From: Psoroptes ovis
Lineage: Eukaryota; Arthropoda; Arachnida; Sarcoptiformes; Psoroptidae
Length of the DNA stretch: 64,000 bases
Assembly: GCA_002943765.1 (NCBI GenBank)
Contig: PQWQ01000010.1
Coordinates: forward strand, 870,501-934,500
Direction: 5' to 3'
In this document: in pieces, positions 11,273 to 25,293 of the stretch
Position numbering within the stretch: position 1 is the stretch's first letter
Layout of the letters: every line of letters starts with the position of its first letter
The notes under the pieces: generated by a model
Told to the model about the DNA's origin: nothing
Seen by the model: the letters and a program-made list of their open reading frames with translations, nothing else
Databases searched by the model: none
Translations under genes and position numbers: made by a program

Positions 11273-11633
11273 GATTCAAATATTGAATGAGGTTATTTTG
11301 GAAAATATTTTGACGATCATCGATGGTCAAGTGTTTCATTTCGAATGCCTTGAAATTCAGGAATTTGAATCCGAAATTCATGAAATTATGAAAAATTTAA
11401 GGTTCATCGATAGGGTGTGTTTGCATAATTCGCCATTCTGATCAATGATCCAGTCATTAATCATTAATTAAATCAAACTTTTGGATTAGAATTTCTCCAA
11501 AATTATCCCAAAAAATTTTCAATCCAAAAATATCCTTCTATTGTTTTCTACCCATTAAAATTCAATAGAATTAATGTTTTGCGTGATTGATACGATTATT
11601 GCCTTTGTTTCTTATATTTGTATTTGTCAAATA

Positions 11634-11713
11634 TTAGGCTGTCCGAAAAGTTATGGCCGATTTTCATGAGCAACTCTATTGATTAAGCGGCATGAACTTT
11701 TCGAACAGCCTAA
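11634..11713. mobile_element. Palindromic mariner-like MITE, copy 2
   Basis: 80 bp, TTAGGCTGTCCGAAAAGTT at the left end and AACTTTTCGAACAGCCTAA at the right, flanked by TA. The central part (ATTTTCATGAGCAACTCTAT) is shared with copies 3 and 4, so these descend from one master rather than being chance hairpins. Confidence 0.87.
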
Positions 11714-12326
11714 TATTATTCGTAAATTATTAATCAAATAAAGACAGAAAAAAATTAATTAATAATTCATATTCATCATTGAGATAAATGAAATCAAAAA
11801 TCAAAATAAAACATTTTCAAAAATTGTCATACACTTGACAACAACAACAAATGATCATCAATAGACAACAACCATTCAAATGATAATGATAATAATAAAA
11901 TTATTTTGGATACAAAGAGCTAAAACGATCAAATACATTAAACAACAACAAAGGTTTTATGATCAAAGATCATGGCTAACAATGAAAATTGTCGTAAACT
12001 TGTTGGTGCATTATAAATACACGAAATTTTAATCTAAAATTTATCAAACAAATTTCAAGAGATTTATTGAAAATTTTAAAATAAATCTTTATCAGAGATT
12101 CAAAAAGCAAAAATTTTAATTAAATCATGACAATACAAGTATCAATTGAGGATTTTATTTCTCGATTGAGATTTATCTCTTCGAAAATTATGCATGGATT
12201 TGATTTAAATCAATTTCAATATTTTATTTATATGTCAAACATCATAGAACATTGTAATATTGACATAAATCTCAATTAATCAATGATTGAATTCATAATT
12301 TATCTTTTGATGATATTTTCAAAATA

Positions 12327-12407
12327 TTAGTCTGTCCGAAAAGTTCTGGCCGATTTTCATATGGCAACTCTATCGATTAAGCGGAATGAACTTTTCGGAC
12401 AACCTAA
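12327..12407. mobile_element. Palindromic mariner-like MITE, copy 3
   Basis: 81 bp, starting TTAGTCTGTCCGAAAAGTT and ending AACTTTTCGGACAACCTAA, flanked by TA. The centre CATATGGCAACTCTATCGAT matches copy 2 closely. Confidence 0.87.
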
Positions 12408-13013
12408 TAAAAAAAAAGTATATTTTTCTCATTTGTTATCATCACTAAATGGTTGGCAATGCAATCAAAATCAAAACATAAATAAATTGTTTGATTGTGA
12501 TTGTGATTTGAAATTGTCATAAAAATTTATCAACAAATCAATTCATATGTATGTGTTGGTGTGTGTGTGTGTGTATGTGGTGTGTGCTTGGGTAAAACGA
12601 TTCAAAGTTTTAAATTCATCATCAACCAACCAACCAATCAAACACCAAACAAACCTAAAAAAATGAAAAACACATAGACACAGACAAATTGCATAGATTT
12701 ATTATGATCAATCAATGAGTTAAATATTATACATTCAATTGAATGCATCCGTGACCATCTATCAGTGTTGTATTCGATTCAGATATCGTTTATTACATTT
12801 TACTTTCACTGATATAATAATATCAATAGATTAATCATTTTATTGCTTTGATTGTTGGTTAGTTTGTTTATTGTTTAAACGATTTAATCTGTAAATAATA
12901 CGAAACTTTTTTTTTGCCATTTCTATGTGTGTAATATGCATTGTGCAATGTATATGAGAAATTACATGAGAAAATTCAATTAAATACAATCAAAAATATA
13001 ATAATAATAAAAT

Positions 13014-14405
13014 ATGAAAATATCTAAAAATTGTCGAAAACGATTACGTTATTGTAATTGTTCGATTGTCGGTGATGATTCCGATGATAATTGTGATAAT
13101 GCTTACGCTGAAAATGTTTCAAAATCTTCGACAAAAAAATTTAATAATAAATTAAATGTGAATAACAGTGATTCATATATTAATAATAATAAAAGTCGTA
13201 TTGAAAAATGGTTGAAAGAAGAAAAATATCGTTTTAAAAAACAAATAAGATTACTGTTGCTCGGAACAGGTGAATCAGGTAAAAGTACCGTATTGAAACA
13301 AATGAAAATCATACATGGACAAAATTTATTCGATGAACAACAATCAGATGAATTGAAACATATTATCTATTTAAATATTCTTAAAGGTATTAAAGTATTG
13401 ATTGATGCAAAGAAAAAGTTATCGATTGAATGGTCAAAAAAATCTAATAATTGTAATGATAATAATAGCAATAATAATAATTTTGGTGATAATGATATAC
13501 AATCAAAAGCTGATCTTGTATTCAGGGCTGATACAAAAAATTTCATAACATTTGAATATTTTTCACGTTATTCATCATTGATCGAAGAGATTTGGAACGA
13601 TCAAGGTATACAGGAAACATTTCAAAAACGTAATCTTTATCAATTGGTAAGTAATCGATTAATTGATGACCTATTAAAAATATTTGACATTTTTTTCCAT
13701 TGAAAGAGTGATGGATTATCATATTTATTGAATAATCTTAAACGAATATCATCAACCAATTATATACCAACAAATCAAGATTTGTTACATGCACGCGTAC
13801 CAACACGTACTGTTGTTGAATATCAAGTAAATTATAAAAGTATTACATTTCAATTTATTGATGTTGGTGGACAACGTGCTGAACGACGTAAATGGCTGCG
13901 ATGTTTTGATAATATGTTAACATCCATATTGTTTATTGTATCATCAATTGAATATGATCAACATTTAGTTGAAGATTCGACAACAAATCGATTGATTGAA
14001 ACGTTGAATGTATTTGAAGTAATCATCAATTTGAATTATTTCCAAAATGCATCAATCATATTATTTTTGAATAAAACTGATTTATTAATTGATAAACTGA
14101 AACAAATGAAAAAATATTGCCGTTCAACATCAAGGGATAGATCAAATTCATTATTAACATTCACGAATAATTCATATCGTCCACAGCTGTTGAATGAAAT
14201 TTTCCCCGAATATGATGGTGATCCAACAAATTTACAACAAGTACAACAATTTTTGCTACGATTATTCGTGCAACGACAATCATTTCGACAGCTTTATCCA
14301 CATTTTACCACCGCTGTTGATACGGAAAATATTAAACGCGTATTCAACGATGTACGTGAAACTGTGCTACAAGAAAATATTAAATCAATAATTGATTTAC
14401 AGTGA
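13014..14405 (+). CDS. Heterotrimeric G protein alpha subunit, G12/13 (concertina) class
   Basis: Join 13014..13646 and 13707..14405, 443 residues, longer than the ~370-380 usual for the class. G12/13 alpha subunits couple GPCRs to RhoGEFs at the plasma membrane. All nucleotide-binding boxes are visible: P-loop LLLGTGESGKST (~85), switch I LLHARVPTRTVVEY with the catalytic Arg and Mg-binding Thr, switch II FIDVGGQRAERRKW, NKTD, and TTAVDTENIKRVF near the C-terminus. The TTAxDTENI box and LVSS/IVSS-EYDQ segment point to the 12/13 class. The N-terminus has a Cys cluster (CRKRLRYCNC) suited to palmitoylation. Extra length comes from an Asn/Asp-rich N-terminus and an Asn-rich insert in the helical domain. 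Both may be lineage-specific. Confidence 0.88.
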
Positions 14406-14496
14406 ATTTATTTCAACAATTCAATAAACTAAGTGAAATTAATCTAACATCTAATTGTATTGATGACAAATTTTGACCTTTCAAAGTCTTAACCCT

Positions 14497-17400
14497 TTAA
14501 TCTTGAACTTCATTCCAATCTAAAAATGAAATTTTCTGCACACCAGTATGTAATTGTTCATCGAATTTCTTTTGTCGTCGTTTTGATCGATCACCATTAT
14601 TGATATCTGAAGAACTATCATTTGAATTATTGTTACGATTGAATTTTTTTGGTCGATTTTTCGTCAAATTCTTTACGTTCAATACGATTGGATCATTGTT
14701 TTTTATTGATTTATCATCATTATTATTGATTGAATTTTTATCGGCCAAATATTGTTTCAATTGTTCAATTCGATTCGGTAAAAGTTCCAAACGTTCTTCA
14801 ATCATTTTAATTTTTTGTTCATATTCATATGAATGTGGCTGCTGCTGGCGCTGGTGGTCGTAGCCATGTTCCGAATATGATGATAAATCATTTTGAAATG
14901 AATATAGCCCGAGTAAACTTTTCAATTTTTTCATCATAAAATCAATAATTTCATGTTCATTATTTTGTTTCATAACATCATGTTTAACTGTTTCGAATGC
15001 ACTGATTATCAGTGTTAGGAAAATGTTTACCAATATTATACTGGTACAAAGAACGAATACGAAGAAAACTACTGGTCCAAGCAAAGGTGCAGCGATGATC
15101 ATTGAATCGAAATCAAATTTTCCTGTCACCATACCGAATGTAGTTTCGGCTGCGTTCTAGTAAAATGATATGAATGTAATTCAATATGTTTTTGATGGAT
15201 TAAACAATTTTTCAAAAGATTATTCGAATACTTACAATGAATGATGAATATTCTTGCATTGTAACACCAAACAATACATAAAACATTTGTACGAATGCAA
15301 AAAATACGGTCGAAAATACAATCGAAAATGATTTCAAATCTTTTGAACATTGTGCCAGTGTTGCATACAGAATGCCCATCCGTTTATTGAAACGTAATAA
15401 TTTAATAAATTTTAATATGGCGACAAATATGATAAATGCCAACAGATAACCGAATAATTCATCAATCAAACTAACATATTGTAATTTAACATAACCATTT
15501 CCATGACTTTGATGAAATATTGATAATATTTGATTTGTCAATATGATACGATAAATATACAATACGAAAGCTGTATAAGACATCAAAATGATAAGGATTT
15601 CGGCCAAATTCCAATAACTTCCCAGATAATATCTGGTACCTTGTTGTTTCCATAATTTCATCTCTCGTATTGTGAAATAAATTATGAATATCATATAAAT
15701 TAATTCACATAAAATGACGAATAATCCTGAACCTTGATGATGACGCATCAATCGTATAACATCGATTCGATATGTCGGTATGATACCGCCGCCTGGTTGA
15801 AATTCCGATACACATGTAACAATGCCGAATAGATTAGCTTGCGCGTTATAAACAGAAAATTCAGCAATCAATGCACGTGTTCGTTCATCGATCCAATTTT
15901 CTTTCAACAATTGTTGAATACGTGATTTTAGTTCTTCACGTGAACCTTTCAACGGTATTACATAACCGCTTCCACTATAAATGTCTAATTTTCCTAAATA
16001 TGAAAAACCATCAAGCTCACTCGAGGTACGATAATTCCATTCATCTTTAAGACTTTTTGATGGATTCAATAAGCCAGACTTGCTGCGTGGTATTGATTCA
16101 TTTATATAGGAAAAATCAGATGGCTGCCGCCATCCAGCCAGATAACTCATTTGATCTTCATGTATAATTCTTGAAAATGCACGACATCGATCAATTACTC
16201 GACGTAAATAAATTTCCGGTTCACATGTGTTAGGTTTTATGCGAATTTGCCGCAAAATACCATAACCCATCATACGATTAACACGATCATTCATAAAACC
16301 ACGTAAACCAAGTGGTTTATAGCCATTATACCAATCACCAATCAGCAGATTCGGTATCAATGTTTTATCGACCCATGTCCACATTTCATCTGATGTACGA
16401 ATATTTTGAAAATTTATTTGATTATTTGAATCTTCAATCACCGTTTTGACCAATGTTTCTTTCATCAAATATGCTGATGGATCACGATTATCGTAGCCAA
16501 TGATTGTCAATATCCATAGAAAACAAAGATATGAAAATATATCTTTTAATATGAATATTATTTTGATTTCTTTTAATCGCTGTTCTTTGATCCTCGTCAA
16601 TAATGATGCATTCGGTGATCGATACACTTGTAATCGGATATTACTATTTTTCAATTGATAATCTTTCAACCACAATTCATTCGATGATTGTTCGAGCAAT
16701 GTCAAATCGATATCATCTTCATCTTCTTCACTATCATCAATATCAATATCAGGTGATTTAAATAATGTTGCCAATATCAAAGCAGTGAGGAATACTTTGA
16801 TCGGTTGTGTCACCAAAATAGAAGCGAAAAATGATATAATCAACGATGTAATCCATTTACGTGTTTTTTCTTCACCAAATTGTATCCCATATGCCCATAA
16901 GAAAAATATTGATACACCAATCGAAATGAAACATAATGCCCAACCAACATAACGAAAATAATGTGGTAATGTGAAACGTTTTGATTCTTTTTTTATGATT
17001 CGTCTTTGTTTTGGTTGATCATCGCTGAAATTCACGTTCAAAGCATTGTTTTGATCATCTTTTGAAATTGTTTTCTGCAGTGTCACAGATTTTCTAGCCA
17101 TTTTCATTTGTTCAATATAAATTTTTTGTTTTTTCAACGCTTCAGTAATTCTCGATGGTCTTAATTGTTGTAATCTTGCTTTACGAAAACATAAAATGAT
17201 CAAAAATGTAACAGGAAATACAATTATGTTTGACATGAAACCAACACCAATTTGTTCGGGCGACAATGAAAATGGACCAATTTCGATTGATGATCCAGTC
17301 GGTTTTGATGGTACACGTTGATACCACATAGCATTGACCAACATTGACAAATATAATAATGCCATACAACATGATACACGTTGTACACGTGTAAAACGGC

Positions 17401-20400
17401 TACGTGGTGGACGCATAAATATTGAAAACCATAAATGGCCATCAGCTAAATTTTTTTGCGTTGTTTGATTGAATAAATGTGTAAATTGTGTGGCTTCTTC
17501 ATCGCTTGCCACCGGCAGGAGACGATCAATGCAGCCATCATCTTTTTCCACAGCCAACCATTTGTTGCAAATGAATTCAAATTTTTCACCAGTTTGTATG
17601 TCTTTGACCACAATAAAACTCAAAAACCATGATTTAAATTTACCTTCACCACTATTATCATGCCAAATGCGTATATAATTCAAACGTCCTAAACTTTTTT
17701 TCGTAGTCATTACAAATGAATTAGTTTCACCTTTACGGAACGCTCGGCGGAATGGATCATTCAACGAACGGATACCGGTTTCTTCATCTTCACCAGATAA
17801 AATGAAATGTATTTTCGAATCGGTTGCTGCTTCATCTTTATCACCAGTATAAACAATTATTTCATACAAATATTTATCATTTAAATTATTATCCGGTAAC
17901 GGTGTTGAACCTAATTTCATCAAATCTTCATGATCATTTTTACGTGCCCAAATAAGCAGCAATAGATAAATGAATAATGTAACAAATATTGTCATATAAA
18001 TGGTAACATTATCCGAAAAACCAGCATTAGCGAAAACGTATGAAAAATCAATCGAATTTGGCATGACAAAAAAACCGGATCCAAACGATGTCAAATGATT
18101 ACAGCGACAATGTGTCATTGCATAATTTGCCGATTCAACCGTACAACCTTCAGATGTCCATAGCTTTTTATGATAATTAAAAAAATAACATCCCGAAGTG
18201 AATATTTTCATTGAATAATTTGTAGTGTATTCACGACGTGCACCGGGTAATGTATAATTGGTGATCGTATAATTTTGATCTTGTTCTTGTTGTTGTTTAT
18301 TTATGATAATAACTTCATCCAAAATAAATGATTCATTAGATTTGGCCAAAATATTGGCATCAACTTCAACAACACCAATATAAAAGAATCCAGTACGATT
18401 TTGTATGATTTGATTTGAAAGAAATATATTATAAGAACCATCTTTGGATTGTTTAGTCATTTTTATTGGGATAATCAAATCCCAATAATCGAATAATGGT
18501 TTTTCACGATATTTGACATACAATAACAAATCTGATTTATTATTTGTTGGTCTAATTTCAATATTCATTGCTGAATCAGATTTTTCCACCAATATTTGAT
18601 GATAAATCATTGATTCATAAAATTTTAATTTAGGTACAACATTCGATATTTCAGTGTCTTCCGTCATAAATTCTTGTGATGATTTTCTCGGTACAATTAT
18701 GCTGAATGGTTCGGTTGTATTTTGTACATTCATTATATTTAATTTATCATCAATAATTAATAGCTGTAAAGTTTTTGTATCCTGTGATAATAAATCAACA
18801 TTATTGCCATAAGATTCGAGGATTGCTGGCCATGATACAGCCAATATGCCAAGTGTTTCATTACTGAAACAGCTTTGTCCAGCCAATATATCACAAATGT
18901 GTGGAAAAACATATGTCGAATCTTCATGTTTAATCACTTTATTCGATATTGAACCTTTTGGATACATAGCAAGTGTTAATGATAATCCACTTGGTGCAAC
19001 AAATTCAATCGGTTCTTCACCAACAACGATATTTTTCAAAATTGCTAATACTAATTCGATTGTCAATTTTATCATATCTCGTATTTGTAATTCACATGTT
19101 TGTCGTTCGGCTCGTATAACTGCTTTTTTCAATGCATCTTCTATGGATGTTTTTGAATCCATAATATAATCAACTTCATCATCAACATCAGGCACTTCGA
19201 CATTATAATCAAGATTCCAACCTTTTTTCTCATCAGTCGGTAATACGATACCCAAAACGATTTGTTCAGACATACGATTAACAATACCGCCCATAGTACC
19301 GACAGCAAAACGACAAAAATCCAGTAATTGTTGTGGTGATTCAATTTGAATTTCGGATGCGATCGAAATTGTTTTATTCAATAATTTTATAATCAATTCT
19401 TTAGCATCATTATCAATACTTTTACCTTTACCGGCTAATGCTGTTAGCGCACTACCGATTTGCTCTAAACTAGACAACGTATCAGCATTCATCATCGATT
19501 CGACTGATTTGATTATTTTTAATTTAGTTTTAGCTTCACGTTCAATTTCATTTTCATCCATATAATCATATGATGCTGTTGTTGTGGTAGTCGTTGTTGT
19601 TGTTGTCGTGGTCGTGGTTGTTGAATTAGATTTTCTTTGTTGACCGAAATTTACATTCATCAACGATGATAATGCTTGAGCCATCATGTTCATCAATGCT
19701 TGATCACCAGATGCATCAGTATTTTCCAATGTTTTCGAATTCATGAATTGATCATATTCTTCTATGGTCGGCAACACTGTACTGACATTTGCCATTTCAA
19801 TTTTAGTCAATGCACCTTCTTTGTCTCGGATATCGACACCGATTGTAAAATTACCATATGGTAATATTAATTGTACACGTTTATCCGGACCATACATCAA
19901 ATAGCTGACTACGCCATCATTGATGTTACGGATCCAAAATCCATAATGATCAATTGGTTTGTCTTCAGGATCGATCCACATTGAACATCTTGCAACGATT
20001 CGATCTAATAATGCACGTAGCCCATTATATTTTAATTGACATTCTCCACCTTCTGGTGGTTGATTAATATGTAGAAATATATCCGATTGACCGGTTAATT
20101 CTTTTTCATTTGTAATCGATAATCGAACGGAAAAATCCTTATATCTTGGATAATATTCTTGAAAAAATGCAACGCCTAATGCCATTTTTGATTCATCAAC
20201 ACCGACAATATATTTATCTGCTTGTGATAAATGTGTTTCGGTCCCATTATCAATACCATAAACATTCCAATTATAAATGAGTTCACCGTCACAACTTTCA
20301 GTACAATATCCTTCCAGACCAACACGTACTGGATTGATTTTTTGTCCAATCGGAAAATAAGGATAACACAATGGTTTGGTTTGACATTCAACCATAACTG

Positions 20401-23400
20401 ATGGTGGTTTCGGTTTCATTATGTTCAATCGTATTGCACCCCATGATGGGTCACGATCAGCCGGTATGATTTGTATGATAATTTCATATGTTTCTTCTGC
20501 TTTACGAAATACGGTTGTATTCCATTCAACTTCATCACTGGTGATATTTATTCGGCCAGGACCTTGACCGAAACATCCACCAGCATCATCATCGCCCCAT
20601 TCTTCATCAATGTTTGAACGATCGAATATTGGTTCAGAAAAATTTTGCCTCTCATCTGGTAATTGATTATTAATCATTTCATCTGGTAATCGACGACAAT
20701 ACCATTTTATTTCGAAATTTTTATTATTAATATCATCAGGATCGATTGAACTTTGACGTGGTGTTAATTTTATCATTTGTCCCCAGCCACGTACAATACG
20801 AGATTGTGCACCACTAATCAACAATGCAATTATTGGTGATGGTACAATTTGTACATAAGTTGAACTGGTCGTTGACATCGGTAATACTGGATGTGGATAT
20901 GGACATGTCATATTGATGCCGAATTCAAAACGATAATAACCAGGTTCAAGATAAAATGATGGAACGTAAAGAAAACTTTTATCATATGAATCTAAATTCG
21001 ATAAATCAATCGATGATATTGTTACGCCTGTTTGTCGATCAAGACGATATGCATTCCAGTAACGTTTCGATTCAAATGTAGCGTTACAATCGATGGCCGT
21101 CCTCGAAAAAAGTTGTATCGGTTTCGATCGCCAAATGATTTCACCCGATTTCCAATGTGTAATTTGATTTTTTATCTTTATAATGGGTGGTTTACAATCG
21201 ATTTCAACAACTTTTACTGTCAATTTTTTTTGTTCTCGTGAAATTAAATTCGATAGCTCGATCGTTACGATATAATCTTTTGGTTTTGAATATTTACGGT
21301 GAACATATAAAATGTTTTCCAATGTATCATTATGAATGACACTCGTATGATTTGGATACAACAATTGACAATGATAATAATCACCATAAGTGTAAAAATC
21401 TTCAGCTTTTGATCGTTCTCCATAATCGATCAATAAACATGAATTTGTACCGATTTGTTCGATGTTTATAATGAAATATTTTGTCTCAACATCAATCGTA
21501 TCATTACTAATATCGATAACATCTAAATCACGTACAGGTTCAAGAACATAAATCACTTGACTAAATGGTTGTGATAATTTTTGAATATGATTATAACCAT
21601 AAACAGTGACATTATAGACACCATCATTTTTGAATGTAATATTTAAATTTGAATTATCATTAATTTTTGTGTAGACTTGATCATTCATTTTTATCAAATA
21701 ATATTCAATATCACCAGAATCGATTGATATATCGAAATTCAATGTTGAATTGATTGATGTCAGTTTTCTTGTCGATTCATCAATGAATACCTGTTTCGAT
21801 ACCGCTGAAATTGTATTCATTTTCAAACCAACAATACGACGCATAACTTCAACTTGAAAACGTTTTTTTATTTTCGAAACAACATTTGCAATGTCAACAT
21901 CGATATTATAAAGGCAAGATTTTTCATACAGATGTGATATTTCATGTTCACCATCCCATTTTTCATTATCTTCTGGAATACGCCACAAATGACGATGGCC
22001 ATCACCGAATATCATGAAAAATGTTGCATTCGTTGGCAATATGCTTTCCTCTGGATATGTAATGGTGAAATTAACCAAATCTGGTAATAACACTGGTGAA
22101 TTTGTATGTATTTTCCATGTTTTCAACACTGGATGTTCAACAATAATCCTGTGTGATGCTGATGTATTACCTTGTAAATTGGCTGCCATAATATTTATAA
22201 CATAAATGCCAGGTGTATCATATGAATATGATTTCATAAATTTTTGATTTGTTTTTATCACTAAATTAATTTGAATTCAAGATTCAAGAGGAAAGGATTA
22301 TCAATTTCAAAGCAATTAATTTTCATTAATTAATCAAAACTTACATGGTATATGCTCAGTGGTTTGATTACCATCACCGAAATCCCATTCAAGTTGAATA
22401 TTTGATTCTTTACTCAATTGTACGATGATATCAACATTTTTACCGACCGAAACATTCGGTGGTTTAACTGTTAATCTCATTTTCGATATTGTACTTTGTA
22501 CACTAACATAATTTGTTTGAACAATCGCTTCGTTGGTATCAGTTTTGAATTCATTGAAAAATTCAAAACGAATCGGATATCGACCACTGTAACCATAATA
22601 ATGTTGCATTGTAAATGTCAGTGGTTCACTAATAATTAATTGTAGATAATATTTACGATCATTATTATATTGAAATTTATTTGAATTGATGACAATTGAA
22701 TTCATCGATGATGAAGGTGATAATGATGATATTAAATCGAATTGTTCATCATCAATTTTATAAATAAAATCTTGATCATAATCAATGATAGGATCATAGC
22801 TACGATATGCTAATTGTGCATCACGCATACGAAATGCAATCAAATCATCGGATAGTAACCGAAATGATGATGATGATTTCAATGAAAATTTACCTTCAAC
22901 AATGGCTAAATCAAATGTTTTAATGATTTTATATTGTATTGATTTTTTATTGATATATTGATGACAATCATTGTTACATTGTTTTGATGCTGAACATAAT
23001 GCACTAGGCTCGAAACAAGATATCATTGTTCCCATACAATCTTGTTCATCATGACATACTTTTCGTAGAATCTTTTAAAAAATTCAAAATAATTTAAACC
23101 AATGATTTACTTTTTAAAATAAAAAAACTTACATGAACAACAAAATGACCAGTTTTAAGACCATAACCTTGTATTGCTAATATTGAACCGAATAAATTTA
23201 TTGTATTCGGTGGTATCGAAAATATAATCATTTCATTTGATTGTAATGTTTCATCCAACGATAATAATTGTTCATCATTACTGTTATTATTAATATTAAG
23301 ATTTTCATTCGGTAAATCAATGCCAATCGCTTTCATTGGTACATCAGGCAGATTAATGATTTCTTTATCATATTGTTGCTGTTGCGGTTGTTGTTGATTA

Positions 23401-24158
23401 TCGCCATAATTAATTTTCATTTGCATTCGAGTACCGGTTTTAATCTGTACGTTACAATCAACTTTATCATCTGGTTCGACAACATTTGGACATTTAATTC
23501 GAATATGATCTTTTTGTAATTGATTTTCAATACGTATTTGTTTTTGTTGTTTGATATGGATATCGGGTTTCGATACTAATCTTGCTTCAACTGTCACCAA
23601 ATATGTACCGGATAATTGATAATTATACTTAAACGTACTCATCGATGATGTCCAATCGATTGTTTCGTTTGGATTTTTCTCATCAAAATTAATACGATAT
23701 TCAAGCGGTCCATTAGATTCGGCAATCAAATCAAAATAAACATCTTCATTAATGAATAAAATATCTTTACGTAGCAAAATTTTCAACGAATTGATTTGGC
23801 CACGTTTTTCACCACGATAATAACGAATATAATAATCATTTTTATTACAATTATCACTCATAACTTTTGGTAATTGTTGTACTGCATCATCATCCGCTTC
23901 ATTCGAACACAGACAATAACGATTACCGACAATGCCAGCATTAGGCATATGGCTATCGGAACAGATTTTTGCACATTCTTCCCCAGTCACTCCATTGATA
24001 CCATCAGGATTATAATGAAAATTTGGTGAATAACGAAAATATTCATATGATTTAAAATCTAAACAATCACCATTGTTTAATGCAAAACAGCTGGTATTGA
24101 TCAATGTATTTGATATTATTAAAAATATTGAAAATATTGATTTTTTAATGTCAAACAT
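14497..24158 (-). CDS. PKD1: Polycystin-1-like protein (WSC, PKD, REJ, GPS, PLAT, 11-TM)
   Basis: Four exons: 24158..23133, 23071..22345, 22260..15236, 15156..14497; all phases fit and give 3145 residues. Polycystin-1 proteins are large autoproteolysed receptors that pair with PKD2-type channels, often in cilia or sensory neurons (LOV-1 in nematodes). The signal peptide is MFDIKKSIFSIFLIISNTLI... and the WSC domain (residues ~35-110) includes GNRYCLCSNEA. PKD-type Ig folds follow, e.g. WDFGDGNQTTEH at the exon 2 end, then a long REJ-like region. The GPS motif CRCNHLTSFGSGFFV (~1975) keeps the HL/T cleavage site. PLAT (~2045-2165) begins YLYEIIVYTGDKDEA. The C-terminal TM block contains a polycystin-channel domain, ending in a coiled coil after LVNIFLTLIISAFETV. 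No PKD2 gene is in the window. Confidence 0.9.
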
Positions 24159-25293
24159 TTTTTTATAAAACACAATTTTTTCAAGGCATAAGTCTTTGGT
24201 GAATTCAAAAAACAAACATATATCACTAAACTTGACCAATAAATCGTTTGAAAAAAAATCGTTTTTGTCCCAAAAGACCTAAATCGAGCTGAAAAATTGG
24301 TCATTTTATACCATTTGAAAACTATTCAAATTTATCGAATTCTCGGATCTGATTCCATGGAAATTTTTCATTTTCAACTTGACCAAAATTGATTTTCAAA
24401 CAGAGACAAAACAAAAATAAACAAAAAATTAAATATTTATTTAAAAAAACAATAAGACTAATGAGAGAATATCATATGATAATGATAATGATGATGATAT
24501 GATTTGAAACTCGACCGAAAAAAGATAATGAAAAATACGTCAATCATTGGTGAATGGATGGATAGCATTAAATATTTCATTGAATATCATTAGTTTTGTT
24601 TTCAACATTTTCGAAACAAGTCCAAATTTGCCAAATCAGCCAAAGAAAAAAAGAAAACTTTGAATTCTTAGCCATATAGATTTAATTTATTATTAAATTA
24701 TTAATCATCAAAATGTTAATCTTTCAAAGTCATAAAGTCGGATTTCGCTTCAAATTTACATTTTCATAATGATAATAACAATGATAATAATTAATTATTC
24801 ATTTTTGACTAATTATCTAAAATTGTTTATTCGTCAATGGGCTTGACAAATGATGATGATGGCAATGGTGGTTCATTTTACAAATGTACTCAAATGATTC
24901 ATTCAATTTCGACTGGCAAAATGTGAAAAAATTGTCCTTGATCCTTGCTATATTTATCCAGAACACATTTGACATTCATTCATTCATTCATTCAAAACTT
25001 TAAACATTTTTCCAGAACAATTGAATTCAACTCAATGTTTGATTGATTCGAAAATGTTAAATCATCTTCAATGGTTAAATGAAGATGGAAAATGTTATTT
25101 AAATTCAATGAACCGTTAAATCAAAAATTTCAATCTGAAATTTCAATTTTGAAAAAATGTTTTCATTCGAAACATATATAAACAGGAATCGATTGATAAT
25201 AATGGTAATTAATCGAACGACAAAGACAACAACAAATTCAAACAAAATCAATCAACGATAATCGATTATTTAACTATTATTATTAAATTATCA
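24159..25293. other. Intergenic DNA, promoter region of two divergent genes
   Basis: About 1.1 kb between the polycystin-1-like gene (-) and the cysteine-rich secreted gene (+). It is AT-rich with short (TGAT)n and CATT runs, and has a TATA box at 25175-25182 for the plus-strand gene. Nothing else recognised. Confidence 0.55.
25175..25182 (+). promoter_or_regulatory. Candidate TATA box of the cysteine-rich secreted gene
   Basis: TATATAAA about 112 bp upstream of the ATG at 25294, in the context GAAACATATATAAACAGG. This is good TATA consensus and spacing for a ~80 nt leader. Confidence 0.5.

Larger units (their letters stand above)
11273..13013. other. Intergenic DNA with two MITEs and a TG microsatellite
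   Basis: About 1.7 kb upstream of both the four-TM gene (-) and the G-alpha gene (+), so it should hold both promoters. It contains two MITE copies and a (TG)n tract near 12553-12595. No other coding frame. Confidence 0.6.
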
